A stretch of DNA of 64,000 nt from Roseomonas alba. Its GTDB lineage: Bacteria; Pseudomonadota; Alphaproteobacteria; Acetobacterales; Acetobacteraceae. The notes below the pieces were generated by a model. That model made no database searches. It worked only from the letters and a program-made list of their open reading frames with translations, and was not told where the DNA came from. Of the stretch, positions 8,975 through 18,433 are shown piece after piece (within the stretch, counting starts at the first letter, position 1; each line of letters begins with the position of its first letter). Made by a program: the position numbers and the translations under genes. The stretch lies in contig NZ_JAHYBZ010000001.1 of NCBI RefSeq assembly GCF_019430885.1, positions 434,001 to 498,000 on the forward strand, written 5' to 3'.

Positions 8975-9730
8975 TCAGTGCAGGTGCACCGCGTCGTGCA
9001 GGTAGATGCTGGTCAGGATGGCGAAGACATAGGCCTGCAGGAACGCGACCAGGAATTCGAAGCCGACCAGGGCAATGTTCACCGCGAGCGGCAGGGCGGC
9101 CACGAAGGGGCCCACCACGCCAAGGCCACCCAGCAGCACGACGAAGGTGGCGAAGACCTTCAGCATGACGTGGCCGGCGACCATGTTCGCGAAAAGACGC
9201 ACCGAGAGGGACACCACGCGGGAGAAGTAGGAGATCACTTCGACCGGGATGATGATCGGCGCCAGCCAGACCGGCGCGCCTTCGGGGAAGAAGTAGGAGA
9301 AGAAGTGCCAGCCGTGGCGGGCGATCGCGATCACCGTCACCGTCAGGAACACCACCACCGCCAAGGCGAGCGTCACCGCGATGTGGGAGGTGAAGGTGAA
9401 AGCGTAGGGCAGCATGCCGAGCAGGTTGCCGAACAGCACGAACATGAAGACCGAGAAGACGAAGGGGAAGTACTTCTTGCCCTCGTCGCCCACCTGGTCG
9501 CGGACCATGCCGGCGATGAATTCGTAGGCCGATTCACCGAGCGCCTGGAAGCGCCCCGGGATCAGCGCGCCGCGGCGCGCGGAGCCCAGCATCAGCCCGG
9601 CCGACAGCAGTAGCGCCACCAGCATGAAGACGTTGGACTGGCTGAAGGACACCGCCTTGCCGACCACGCCGAGAATCGGCGACAGCTCGAACTGGCTGAG
9701 AGCGTCGATCGTCTTGCCTTCGGTCGCCAA
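8975..9730 (-). CDS. atpB: F0F1 ATP synthase subunit a
   Basis: A 251-residue polytopic protein forming the proton half-channels beside the c ring. The essential arginine is in SLSVRLFANMVAGH, and the last helix has the conserved GFEFLVAFLQAYVFAILT. The best in-frame start is a TTG at 9730, with a GGGGG purine tract upstream; I see no better ATG. Five to six membrane segments are evident. It lies between atpI and atpE in the standard F0 order. Confidence 0.95.
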   Translation of the reverse strand: MATEGKTIDALSQFELSPILGVVGKAVSFSQSNVFMLVALLLSAGLMLGSARRGALIPGRFQALGESAYEFIAGMVRDQVGDEGKKYFPFVFSVFMFVLFGNLLGMLPYAFTFTSHIAVTLALAVVVFLTVTVIAIARHGWHFFSYFFPEGAPVWLAPIIIPVEVISYFSRVVSLSVRLFANMVAGHVMLKVFATFVVLLGGLGVVGPFVAALPLAVNIALVGFEFLVAFLQAYVFAILTSIYLHDAVHLH

Positions 9731-9748
9731 CGGCTGATCCCCCGTCCA

Positions 9749-10051
9749 TCAGTCACTGCGTGTGCGCGAGCGCGGTCGCGGATTGAACAGGCGATAGACG
9801 TTCAAGACCCCGGCCGCACTGCCCATGACGAAGAACACCAGGAAGAGCCAAGGCCAGGTGCCGAGCCAGCGGTCCAGCCAGAAGCCGAGACCGATGCCGA
9901 CAACCAGGGCCGAGACGACCTCGACCCCCGCGCGCAAGCCGAACCCCCAGGGGCTCTGCGGTGCCTTCCCGCGCCCGGCGGGTGGCGTATCCAGACCCTG
10001 CTTGGATCTGGCCTGCCGCAAGCGTTCCTCGAAACCGTCGCGCTCGTTCAC
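9749..10051 (-). CDS. atpI: ATP synthase assembly protein AtpI
   Basis: A 100-residue protein with a charged, Pro-rich N-terminus and two membrane helices (GVEVVSALVVGIGLGFWLD and WPWLFLVFFVMGSAAGVLNV). Family members help assemble the c ring and are linked to Mg2+ supply. It starts on GTG, with GGGAGCAAAG upstream, and is the first gene of the F0 operon. Confidence 0.88.
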   Translation of the reverse strand: MNERDGFEERLRQARSKQGLDTPPAGRGKAPQSPWGFGLRAGVEVVSALVVGIGLGFWLDRWLGTWPWLFLVFFVMGSAAGVLNVYRLFNPRPRSRTRSD

Positions 10052-10089
10052 CTTTGCTCCCTGGCGGGCCCCCGCCGGAAGGCAGCCGG

Positions 10090-10118
10090 GCTTTAGGGTG
10101 AGGCCCCCCGGCTGTCAA
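10090..10118 (-). promoter_or_regulatory. Candidate promoter of the F0 operon
   Basis: On the minus strand a perfect TTGACA (-35, 10118-10113) is separated by 17 bases from TAAAGC (a weak -10, 10095-10090). It lies about 40 bases upstream of the atpI GTG. The region is otherwise GC-rich and without genes. Confidence 0.5.
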
Positions 10119-10175
10119 GCGGATGTGGCGGCGCAGCAAGGGTTTGGTAAGGCTGGCCGCGCGGGCCGCGGGCGG

Positions 10176-12548
10176 TTACTCGACCGGCATGAGCGGGGCC
10201 TTGGTCGCGCTCCGTGCCGAGGGCGGCACCAGGCGGGCCAGCGCCTCGGGCGGCATGGGCCGGCCGAGCAGGTATCCCTGGCCCTCGTCGCAGCCGAAAT
10301 CCCGCAGCCGGGCGAGCTGCACGGCGCTTTCCACCCCTTCCGCCACCAGCCTGGCGCCGAGCCCATGGGCGATGCGCGTCACCGCGTCCACGATCCGCTC
10401 GGTGCGGGTGCTGGTGCCGAGCCCGGCCACGAAGGACCGGTCCAGCTTGATGACGTCGAAGGGCAGTTGCTGCAGATAGCCGAGCGAGGCGTATCCGGTC
10501 CCGAAATCATCCAGCGCAAGCCGCACCCCGGTCTCCCTCAGCCGCGCGAGGGTCGCCGCCGCGGCATCCGGGTCGCGGATGAAGACATCCTCGGTCACTT
10601 CGATCTCGAGCCGGTCGGGCTGGCCGCCGACGGCGTCCAGCGCCTCCCGCAGCAGGTCGGGGGCCTGGCCGGTCACGATATGGCGTGCCGAGAGGTTCAC
10701 CGCGATCGCGATGTCGAGCCCGGCCTTGCGCCATTCCTGCTGCTGCACCAGCGCCTGTTCGAGCGTCACCCGGGCCAGCGCGACCGAAAGCCCCGCGCGT
10801 TCTGCGGCGGGGATGAAGAGGCTTGGCGGGATGGCACCGCGCGTCGGGTGGTTCCAGCGCAGCAGCGCCTCGCAGCCCGCGAAGGACAGATCGGAGAGGT
10901 GGAATTTGGGCTGGAAAGCGAAATGGAGTTCCCGCTTCGCGAGCGCCCGCTGCACATCGGCTTCGAGCCGCCGCTGGTCGATCAGCGCGGCGGCCATGGC
11001 CGCCGAGAATCGCCGTACCTGGCCGCGCCCCGACCCCTTGGCGCGGTACAGGGCAATGTCGGCGCGTTGCAGCAGGGCGGGCCCATCGACGCCATCGACC
11101 GGGCCGATGGCGACGCCGATGCTCGCACCCACGGTCACGCTGGTGCCGTCGATCGCGTAGGGCGCGCGCAGCGCGCGGATGAGGCGCGAGGCCGCCGCAT
11201 CGGCCTCCTTCGGTCCGGCGATGCCTGCCTGCACCACGGCGAATTCGTCACCCCCCAGCCGCGCCAGCATGTCCGCGGGCCTGAGGCAGGAGCGCATGCG
11301 GCTGGTCGCGGCCATCAGCAGCGCATCGCCCGCCGCATGGCCCATGGTGTCGTTCACATCCTTGAAGTCGTCGAGGTCGATCAGGTGCAGGGCCACCATC
11401 CCGCCCTCGGCGAGCAAGCGGTCGAGGTGGCGGGTGAAGAGCAGCCGGTTGGCGAGGCCGGTCAGGGAATCGTGCTCCGCCATGTAGCGGATCTGTTCCT
11501 CGGCGGCTTTCCGTGCGGTGATGTCGATGCCGATGCGCACCACGAAGGAGGGCGCGGCACCCGGGGCCATCACCGGGGCCGCGGTGCTGAGCAACGTATG
11601 TTCCGTGCCATCCGGGCCGGTCGCGGTCACCTCCCGGAACGGAAGCTGGCGGCCGCCGGCCAGGGCCGCGGCGAGATCGGCGGCATCCTCGGCCGAGGCG
11701 GAGATCTCGGCGATGTTGCGCCCGAGCAGCGCGGCCTCGCTGGTGCCGTGGAAGGCCGCGAGGGCGGCGTTCGCCAGCACGAATCGCCCCTGCGGATCAT
11801 GGGCCGAGACCATGACCGGCAGCGCATCGACCACCACGCGCAGCATGCGTTCCGAATCCTCGGCGCGCGCGCTCGCCGCCTCGGTCTGCTCCAGCAGGCC
11901 GGTGGTACGGCGCCACAACACATAGAGAAGAGCCGAGAGCAGCGTCGCGCTGACCACCAGGCCGATGGCGCTGACGGCGAAGGCGTGGTGCAGCCGGAGC
12001 AGGCCGGCGGCCGCGGCGTCCTTGGCGACCTGCTGTTCGAAATAGAGATTGCGGTTCGCCTCGCCGAGCCGTGCGACGAGAGTCGTCAGCGCGTCGCGCG
12101 CCTCCGGGATCGCCTGCGCGTCACCGGTCGCGTAGCGCGCGGGCAGGCGCTCGATCGGGGCGAGGGTGGCGAAGAGGTCCGGCAGGCCGGTGCGGATCTC
12201 CCGCAGGACGACCGGCACCCGGGTCTCGCCGTCGCCTTCCTGCAAGGCGACCAGGCGGCTCCAGACGATCTCGAAGCGCAGCACGACGTCCTGGGGCGCA
12301 TCGGGCTGGCCGGCCGCCAGGCGCTCGACATCGGTGTGCAGCCGCGAGAGCTCGAGCAGCGCTTGGCTGCTTTCCCACACGCCGATGCGGTGGCCTTCCG
12401 TCTGCAGCTCGGCCATGCGTGCCAATTGCCGGCCCGAGGTCGCCAGCGAGGCGATGAAGACGACCACCGCCGCGGTGATCGCCAGCAGAGGGACGGTGGA
12501 GCGCGACCAACGGCCGGAGCTGGCCATTGCCCGGCCGCGGCCGCTCAC
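10176..12548 (-). CDS. Membrane-bound PAS-GGDEF-EAL protein (c-di-GMP turnover)
   Basis: A 790-residue protein. It has membrane helices near residues 19-37 and 186-210 around a periplasmic helical sensor, then a PAS domain (about 226-345), a GGDEF domain and an EAL domain. The cyclase signature RLGGDEF is intact near residue 431. The EAL motif is CEALLRW near residue 557, with DDFGTGYASL and EGVES also intact, so both synthesis and hydrolysis of c-di-GMP are possible. The start is a GTG overlapping the stop of the upstream gene (GTGA). It probably links an envelope signal to motility or polysaccharide output. The polysaccharide cluster begins 2.5 kb away. Confidence 0.93.
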   Translation of the reverse strand: MSGRGRAMASSGRWSRSTVPLLAITAAVVVFIASLATSGRQLARMAELQTEGHRIGVWESSQALLELSRLHTDVERLAAGQPDAPQDVVLRFEIVWSRLVALQEGDGETRVPVVLREIRTGLPDLFATLAPIERLPARYATGDAQAIPEARDALTTLVARLGEANRNLYFEQQVAKDAAAAGLLRLHHAFAVSAIGLVVSATLLSALLYVLWRRTTGLLEQTEAASARAEDSERMLRVVVDALPVMVSAHDPQGRFVLANAALAAFHGTSEAALLGRNIAEISASAEDAADLAAALAGGRQLPFREVTATGPDGTEHTLLSTAAPVMAPGAAPSFVVRIGIDITARKAAEEQIRYMAEHDSLTGLANRLLFTRHLDRLLAEGGMVALHLIDLDDFKDVNDTMGHAAGDALLMAATSRMRSCLRPADMLARLGGDEFAVVQAGIAGPKEADAAASRLIRALRAPYAIDGTSVTVGASIGVAIGPVDGVDGPALLQRADIALYRAKGSGRGQVRRFSAAMAAALIDQRRLEADVQRALAKRELHFAFQPKFHLSDLSFAGCEALLRWNHPTRGAIPPSLFIPAAERAGLSVALARVTLEQALVQQQEWRKAGLDIAIAVNLSARHIVTGQAPDLLREALDAVGGQPDRLEIEVTEDVFIRDPDAAAATLARLRETGVRLALDDFGTGYASLGYLQQLPFDVIKLDRSFVAGLGTSTRTERIVDAVTRIAHGLGARLVAEGVESAVQLARLRDFGCDEGQGYLLGRPMPPEALARLVPPSARSATKAPLMPVE

Positions 12549-13018
12549 GCGATCTCCAATCGTTTGACCTGCCAGACTGCGCGCTGGCGGTGGATCCGGG
12601 TGAACAATTCGGGGCGCTCCGACCAGGGGAAGAGGATCCAGAACGGCCCGCGATTCCGGATGGGGATCGGCTCGCCATCCTGGCGGGTGGCGAGGAAGCC
12701 GTCGCTCGCCAACACCTCGGCGATCGGCATGGCGGCCGCGTAGTCATTCAGCGCCACGACGCGCAGCGTGTCGCCGAAGGCACCGAGCGAGGCGAGAAGG
12801 CGCGCCAGCGTCACACCCGAGAAATGTTGCGGCCCCTGCGTCCAGGGCGTGCGCGTGACGAGCGGTTCCAGCCCGATTGCGTCGAGCGCGGCGAGGTCCA
12901 GCAGGCGGGGTGAGGGCGGTGCGATGCTGCCCGCGACCTGAAGCACGGCGAGGTCCCCGGCGGCGGCGGCGAGAGGAAAGCCGAAGCCGGAGAGCAGCAC
13001 GCGGCGCGCAATCGACAT
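12545..13018 (-). CDS. Small exported molybdopterin-oxidoreductase-like protein
   Basis: A 157-residue protein with a short leader (ARRVLLSGFGFPLAAAAG). It has the LQVAGSIAPP...LDLAALDAIG beginning and the FSGVTLARLLASLGA segment typical of the sulfite-oxidase-like molybdopterin-binding fold. I do not see the cysteine that would ligate molybdenum, so it may be a non-catalytic relative. It is coupled to the GGDEF/EAL gene by a GTGA overlap, which suggests a periplasmic partner or input domain for that sensor (inference). Confidence 0.65.
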   Translation of the reverse strand: MSIARRVLLSGFGFPLAAAAGDLAVLQVAGSIAPPSPRLLDLAALDAIGLEPLVTRTPWTQGPQHFSGVTLARLLASLGAFGDTLRVVALNDYAAAMPIAEVLASDGFLATRQDGEPIPIRNRGPFWILFPWSERPELFTRIHRQRAVWQVKRLEIA

Positions 13019-13175
13019 GACGGAACGGCTCCAACCCGATGGCAGATTGGATAGCCGTTCGCGAGTAACCGAATTCTTATCTTCTCCGGCGGTTCGAGGA
13101 GGGATCCGGTATCCGGGGTGGAGCCCCTCTCCGTTCCACGCTTCCCGCGTGGCGCGCAGGCGTCGGGCCTCTCCG

Positions 13176-14780
13176 CTACGGCCCGCGGCAGGCCAGGAGT
13201 GCGCCGACCTCCTGGCACGCCGCGGGCGGCGGGCCGCTGCGCGCCCCCGGCAGGATGATGCGCAGTTCCCCCGGCGCGAGCGGACGCGCCATCGCCGCTT
13301 CATCGTCGCAACGCGGCCGCTCGCCGCGCCAGCGTGCGACATACATGGTGTTCGCCGGTACTGGCCGTTCGGCGGCGAGGCTCAACACCTGCAACTGTCG
13401 CGTGTGGTCGCCGAAGGTGTCCGGCTTCGGCACGCAGGGCCAGGTGGGAAAGACCGCGACGGAGTCCGCCCCGGCAAGCAGGTGCCGCAGCGTCGGCGCA
13501 TCAACGCTCCAGGGCATGCGCGTCGCCGCCCAGGCGTGAATCGCGGCGCGATTCGGCGCGGCGTCGAGGAACTGCACCGCGCCGAGCAGCAGGACCGCGA
13601 CGGGACCGATGCGCGGCAGGCGCGCCAGCAGCGCGATGCAACCCACCAGAAGCGCCGCACCGACCGGCCAGAAGAAGCGGCCCGAGGCGCGGAACTGCTC
13701 GAGGAAGCCAGGCGGCGCCCCGAGGTCCAGCACGACGCCGCGCCCGAGCCCGACGCGGAAGGACACGGCCAGCAGCGTCAGCCCCAGCAGCACCAGAGCC
13801 AGCCCGGCGTGGTGCCGCAGCGCGCGCAGCAAATCGCGCGGCGCCAGCACCGCGACGGCAAGCAGCCCGGCCAGCAGGCCGAGGCCGAGCCAGTTGTAGC
13901 CCTCCCACCCGCCATGGCCGGTCGCGTCGACCTCGGCGTTCACCAGCCCGCCGATGAACCAGGATCGCCAGGGCCAGACGGGCGAGAGCAGGTTCAGCGC
14001 GAAATCGCCATAGCCTCCATCGCCCTGCGCGCCGAGATAGCCGAAGGCTGCCATCACCGCGCCCACCGCGACGACGCAGGCCAGCAGACCCAGCCCGGCG
14101 GCGAACCATCCGCGATCCCCGCGCAGCAGCAGCGTCGCCGGCACGGCGGCGAGCAGCGCGAGCACCATCGCCGCGAGATAGGGATGCACCAGCAGCGTCG
14201 CGACCGCGACCAGCACCGCCGCGCCCCACAACGCCGCCGACTGCCCGCGCGCCAGCCGCAGATAGAGGCCCAGCGCGACCAGCAGCGTGAAATGCCCGGT
14301 CAGCGCGGCGTGGCCATAGCGGTTGATGAAGGCCGGCATGGCCGAGGCCGCGAGCGCGATCGCCACGGCCGGCAGCAGGCGCCGCTCACCCGTCCCGCGC
14401 AAGCACCAGACGGCGGCGACCGGCTGCATCGTCCAGGCGATGGCATACCACAGGCCGATGCCGTGGAAGCCCTCGGGCAGGACGGCGCGCAGCGCCTTCA
14501 GCGGCAGGGCAAGCAGCGGAATGCCGTCGGCGAAGGCGATGTTCAGCCCGTCAGGCGGCAGCAGGTTCAAGGCCAGCAGTGGCGGCCAGCGCCAGGCATC
14601 GCCGATGAAGTAGCGCTGCGCGATGGCGTGTTGCGCGGCATCGCCCTGCGGTGCCCAGGGCCCGCCGGCATGAGGCAGCAGGAAATCGACCGGGAAGATC
14701 GCCAGCACCAATGCGACGCCGAGCAGCAACGCCACGCCATAAGACAGAAGAGTTTCAGATCTGGGCGACAGGGGGCGCAC
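13176..14780 (-). CDS. Polytopic membrane protein, GT-C glycosyltransferase-like
   Basis: About 534 residues with 10-12 membrane helices. After the first helix comes an extended loop with PQGDAAQHAIAQRYF, an acidic loop typical of GT-C-type transferases, and then LNLLPPDGLNIAFADGIP. A soluble C-terminal region follows residue 400 or so. It resembles the uncharacterised DUF6311-type proteins (tentative). The start is uncertain: I use the GTG at 14780, because a longer frame adds 50 low-complexity residues. It is divergent from the polysaccharide cluster and could add a sugar to its product. Confidence 0.7.
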   Translation of the reverse strand: MRPLSPRSETLLSYGVALLLGVALVLAIFPVDFLLPHAGGPWAPQGDAAQHAIAQRYFIGDAWRWPPLLALNLLPPDGLNIAFADGIPLLALPLKALRAVLPEGFHGIGLWYAIAWTMQPVAAVWCLRGTGERRLLPAVAIALAASAMPAFINRYGHAALTGHFTLLVALGLYLRLARGQSAALWGAAVLVAVATLLVHPYLAAMVLALLAAVPATLLLRGDRGWFAAGLGLLACVVAVGAVMAAFGYLGAQGDGGYGDFALNLLSPVWPWRSWFIGGLVNAEVDATGHGGWEGYNWLGLGLLAGLLAVAVLAPRDLLRALRHHAGLALVLLGLTLLAVSFRVGLGRGVVLDLGAPPGFLEQFRASGRFFWPVGAALLVGCIALLARLPRIGPVAVLLLGAVQFLDAAPNRAAIHAWAATRMPWSVDAPTLRHLLAGADSVAVFPTWPCVPKPDTFGDHTRQLQVLSLAAERPVPANTMYVARWRGERPRCDDEAAMARPLAPGELRIILPGARSGPPPAACQEVGALLACRGP

Positions 14781-15090
14781 TCCGGTTTCGTCCGACCTCC
14801 CGAATCCGCGAGAACGTCGGATCAGGATTGCCTGGGAAAACAATGGCTCCGAACCGGATGCCGCGAAACTGGGTGAACCGCAACGGGGTCCGGGAGTGAC
14901 GCAGCACCCCCGAAGCCCCTGATCCCCCACGAAAAAATCCGCTCACGGAATACTGCGCCGCCACATTTGCGCCGCAAGCAGGTCCCAAATCCGACAGCGC
15001 CAAGGATCAACTTCCGGGTCAACCCAAGGACTGGTTCGCCGTTCCGCCCCAGGCGGGTCCGGCTCCGGGTCCGAGGAACCCCTTTGGCCG

Positions 15091-15110
15091 TCGCCGGCCC
15101 CCGCCGGCGA
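15091..15110. other. Perfect 8-base hairpin in the 5' region of the polysaccharide operon
   Basis: TCGCCGGC and GCCGGCGA flank a CCCC loop. The hairpin ends on the first base of an ATG at 15110, which would bury that start. The real start of the sugar transferase is therefore more likely at 15140. The rest of 14781-15139 holds no gene that I can support. Confidence 0.5.
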
Positions 15111-15139
15111 TGGTGACATCCAGAAGGTTGCTGACGCCG

Positions 15140-15829
15140 ATGTCCAGCGTTCCGGTTGGTCCTCTCCCCCCGCACAGCGCCGTTGCCGGCGTTGTCACCG
15201 GCATTCGTACGGTCGGTTTCACCCCGCTGGCGAAGCGGGCGATGGACATCGCCATCGCTGCCGCCGCGCTGGTGGCGGCCGCGCCTTTCTTCCTGGTGGT
15301 GTCGCTGCTGGTGCGCGCCGATGGCGGCCCGGCCTTCTACGCGCACAATCGCGTCGGCCGCGGCGGGCGCATCTTCGGCTGCCTGAAGTTCCGCTCCATG
15401 GTGGTGGACAGCCAGGCGCGGCTAGAAGCCCTGCTCGCCTCGGACCCCGAGGCGCGCGAGGAGTGGGAGACCACCCGCAAGCTGCGCAACGACCCGCGCA
15501 TCACCCGCATCGGCCGCTTCCTGCGCGCGACCTCGCTGGACGAGCTGCCGCAGCTCATCAACGTGCTGCGCGGCGACATGGCGATCGTCGGCCCCCGCCC
15601 GGTCACCGCCTCGGAGCTCGACAGCTTCTATGGTGCGGCCTCCGCCCACTATCTGACGGTCCGCCCGGGCATCACCGGCCTGTGGCAGGTGTCGGGCCGG
15701 TCCGAGACCTCCTACGACCAGCGCGTCGCGCTCGACGTGGCCTATGTCTCGCAGCCCTCGCTGCTGGCCGATCTGCGCATTCTGCTGAAGACCCCGGTTG
15801 CGGTACTCTCCCGCCGCGGCGCGCACTGA
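15140..15829 (+). CDS. Polyprenyl-phosphate sugar phosphotransferase (initiating glycosyltransferase)
   Basis: About 229 residues, with one N-terminal membrane segment ([23 protein letters not shown]) followed by the bacterial sugar transferase domain. Hallmarks are KFRSMVVD, [31 protein letters not shown] and [13 protein letters not shown]. Such enzymes move a sugar-1-phosphate onto undecaprenyl phosphate to begin exopolysaccharide or O-unit assembly. This is the short WbaP/PglC-like form without the extra N-terminal helices. It is the first gene of the cluster. An upstream ATG at 15110 is the alternative start. Confidence 0.92.
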   Translation: [229 protein letters not shown]

Positions 15830-15857
15830 GCAGCGGGCGAAACAAGGGTCCCATTCG

Positions 15858-17369
15858 ATGACTGGTACGGCGTCCGAGGGCCCCGAAGACCGGGCCGGCG
15901 GACGCCGGCTCGTGTCCGGGGTGGTGTGGAACGCGCTGGGGCGCGGAATCCCGCTGATCATCGCGCTGGGGATCACCCCGGTGCTGGTCCATCTGCTGGG
16001 CACCGACCGCTGGGGGCTGTTCACCCTCGCCCTCGCCATGGTCGGCATCTTCGGGGTGTTCGACCTCGGGCTCGGCATGGCGCTGACGCGCGCCGTCTCC
16101 GAGGCGATCGGCGAGGGCCGCGGACGCGACGCCCCGGCGCTGGTGGGGGCGACGATCTGGGCGCTGCTCGGCCTGTCCTCGATCATGGCGGGGCTCGCCT
16201 ATGCCTTCATGCCGGTGCTGATCGGGCGCGTGCTGATCGTCCCGCCGGGGCTCGAGGCCGAGGCGCTGGCCGCCTTCCGCGTACTGGCCCTGGCCGCGCC
16301 GCTGGTGGTGCTGAATGCGGCGCTGTGGGGGGTGCTGGCGGCGTGGCAGCGCTTCCGGGCGGCCAATTTGGTCAACATGCCGGTGAGCGTCTTCTACTAC
16401 CTGGGTCCGGTGATCGCCCTGTGGCTGTGGAACAGCCTGGTCGGCGTGATGCTCGCTTTGGTCGCGGTGCGGCTGGCGAGCGGCCTCGCCTATGCGGCAC
16501 TCGCCTGGCGCGACGTGCCGCGGCTCGGCCTGGACCGTGCGCGATTCGCGCTGCTGCGGCCCCTGTTGCGCCAGGGCGGGTGGATGAGCCTGTCCGGCGC
16601 GCTGACCCAGATGCTGCTCTATGCCGACCGCTTCATCATCGGCGCGCTGATCGGGCTGACGGCGGTGGCCTTCTATGCCACACCCCTCGACCTCGTCATG
16701 CGCATGTGGATCCTGCCCGTGGCGGTGGCGCAGACCTTGCTGCCGGCCATCGCCTCCTCCTTTCGCTCCGCGCCCGAGCGCACGGCGCTGCTGCTGCGGC
16801 GCGGCGCGCTGATCGTCGCCGGGATGGTGCTGCCGGCCTGCCTCGTGCTGGTGGCGCTGGCCCATTGGCTGCTGTGGCTGTGGCTCGGTGCGGCCTTCGC
16901 GGATGGCGGCGGGGTGGTGCTGCGCATCCTGGGGGTCGGGATCTTCTTCTCCTGCCTCGCCTTCGTCCCGGGGACGCTGCTGGATGCGATCGGGCGGCCG
17001 GAAGTGACGGCGACCTTTTCCCTGATCCAGGCCGCGATCTTCCTGCCGCTGGGCGCGGCCCTCCTGCTGCTGATCGGTATCGAGGGTGCGGCCATCGCCT
17101 GGGCCGCCCGCACGGCGACGGATTGCGCCGGGCGCTTCCTGCTGGCCGCGCGCTTCTATCCGCCGGCGGCGGAGGCCGGCCGTGCGCTGTTGCCTCTGCT
17201 GGCTGCCTGCGGCGCCGGGCTGGTGCTGATGGCGGCGATCCCGGGCGTCGTCGTGCCGATGCTGCTGGGCGCGGTCACGCTGGGCCTGGCCGTGGCGATG
17301 GGCTGGCGCATCGCGCCGCAGGACGATCGCGCGGCGCTGCTGCGGCGGGTGGGGATGGCGCGGGCATGA
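15858..17369 (+). CDS. Lipid-linked oligosaccharide flippase, MOP/Wzx-type
   Basis: A 503-residue protein with about 12-14 membrane helices and the Wzx-like start GVVWNALGRGIPLIIALGITPVLVHLLGTDRWGLF. The second half opens with MSLSGALTQMLLYADRFIIGALIG, matching the repeat organisation of the MOP exporter superfamily. It would flip the polyprenyl-linked unit to the periplasm. Its stop overlaps the next start (ATGA). Confidence 0.88.
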   Translation: MTGTASEGPEDRAGGRRLVSGVVWNALGRGIPLIIALGITPVLVHLLGTDRWGLFTLALAMVGIFGVFDLGLGMALTRAVSEAIGEGRGRDAPALVGATIWALLGLSSIMAGLAYAFMPVLIGRVLIVPPGLEAEALAAFRVLALAAPLVVLNAALWGVLAAWQRFRAANLVNMPVSVFYYLGPVIALWLWNSLVGVMLALVAVRLASGLAYAALAWRDVPRLGLDRARFALLRPLLRQGGWMSLSGALTQMLLYADRFIIGALIGLTAVAFYATPLDLVMRMWILPVAVAQTLLPAIASSFRSAPERTALLLRRGALIVAGMVLPACLVLVALAHWLLWLWLGAAFADGGGVVLRILGVGIFFSCLAFVPGTLLDAIGRPEVTATFSLIQAAIFLPLGAALLLLIGIEGAAIAWAARTATDCAGRFLLAARFYPPAAEAGRALLPLLAACGAGLVLMAAIPGVVVPMLLGAVTLGLAVAMGWRIAPQDDRAALLRRVGMARA

Positions 17370-18433
17370 CCGGCATCGCGATCAATGGGCGTTATCTCAC
17401 CCAGGGCATGACCGGCGTGCAGCGCTTCGCGACCGAGATCGTCGCGGCCGCCGATGCGCTGGCCGCGCGGTCCGAATGGCCGGTCGCGCGGGTGTTGCAT
17501 CCGGCCGGCGCGCGGGATGCCGGGCTGCGCAGCTTCCGTGCCGAATCCGTCGGATCGCGGTCCGGCCAGGCCTGGGAGCAGATCGACCTGCCGCGCGCGC
17601 TGCGCGGCGACATGCTGGTCAGCCTGGGCAATACCGCCCCGCTGATGCTGGGCGCGCGCCAGGCGGTGGTGATCCACGACGCCGGCGCCTTCGACACGCC
17701 CGAATCCTATTCCTTCGCCTTCCGGACCTGGTATCGGCTGATGCAGAAACGCCTCGCGCGCAGCGGGGCGATGATCCTGACGGTCTCGGAATTCTCCCGC
17801 GCGCGGATCCAGGCCGCGCTCGGCGTCGATGCCGGCGTCATTCCCGAAGGCGGGGAGCATGTGCTGCGCACGCCGGCCGACACCGCGATCATCGCGAAGC
17901 ATGGCCTGGAACGCGGCCGCTTCGCGCTGGTGGTGGGCAATCCCGCCGCGCACAAGAACCTCGCCGCGCTGACCGCGGCTGCCGAGACGCTCGGTGCCCA
18001 TGGGCTGACGCTTGCCGTGGCCGGCGCCGCCGATCCGGCGGTGTTCCGCGCCGGCGGCGGCGTCGCGGCGGACAGCGCGAAGCTGCTCGGTCGCGTGTCG
18101 GATGCCGAGCTGCGCGCGCTGTACGAGAACGCGCTCTGCCTCATCTTCCCCTCCCGCTACGAGGGCTTCGGCCTGCCGCCACTCGAAGCCATGGTCTGCG
18201 GCTGCCCGGTGCTCGCCGCCCATGCCGGCGCGGTGCCGGAAGTCTGCGGCGAGGCCGCGCTGTGGTTCGACCCCGCGCAGCCGGCGACGTTGCAGGACAC
18301 CGTCTCCCGCCTCGTCGAGGAGGACGGCCTGCGCGAGGGCATGATCCGCGCCGGGCTCGACCGCGCGCGGAGCTTCACCTGGGAGCGCGCCGCGCGGACG
18401 CTCCTCTCCCTGATCGAGGGCCGCCGCGCATGA
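17366..18433 (+). CDS. Glycosyltransferase family 4 (GT-B)
   Basis: A 355-residue cytoplasmic transferase. The N-terminal acceptor domain has GMTGVQRF and VIHDAGAFDTPE. The C-terminal nucleotide-sugar domain has GNPAAHKN and the E-x7-E motif EGFGLPPLEAMVCGCPV. The organisation resembles mannosyltransferases of EPS clusters. It is coupled on both sides by ATGA overlaps. The donor sugar cannot be read from sequence. Confidence 0.9.
   Translation: MTGIAINGRYLTQGMTGVQRFATEIVAAADALAARSEWPVARVLHPAGARDAGLRSFRAESVGSRSGQAWEQIDLPRALRGDMLVSLGNTAPLMLGARQAVVIHDAGAFDTPESYSFAFRTWYRLMQKRLARSGAMILTVSEFSRARIQAALGVDAGVIPEGGEHVLRTPADTAIIAKHGLERGRFALVVGNPAAHKNLAALTAAAETLGAHGLTLAVAGAADPAVFRAGGGVAADSAKLLGRVSDAELRALYENALCLIFPSRYEGFGLPPLEAMVCGCPVLAAHAGAVPEVCGEAALWFDPAQPATLQDTVSRLVEEDGLREGMIRAGLDRARSFTWERAARTLLSLIEGRRA

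Noticed and set aside
9825-12743. A 972-residue open frame on the plus strand opposite the GGDEF/EAL gene
   Set aside because: It is a high-GC antisense shadow: rich in Arg, Gly, His and Gln, without domains, and fully opposite a gene with clear catalytic motifs. The same applies to long frames at 3350-5563 (minus), 13017-14876 (plus), 21707-23605 (plus) and 24614-26371 (plus).
13085-13175. A further hairpin arm upstream of the molybdopterin-like gene
   Set aside because: The GGATCCGGTATCC and GGAGCCCCTCTCC stretches do not match the arm order or its tail, and no partner arm is present.
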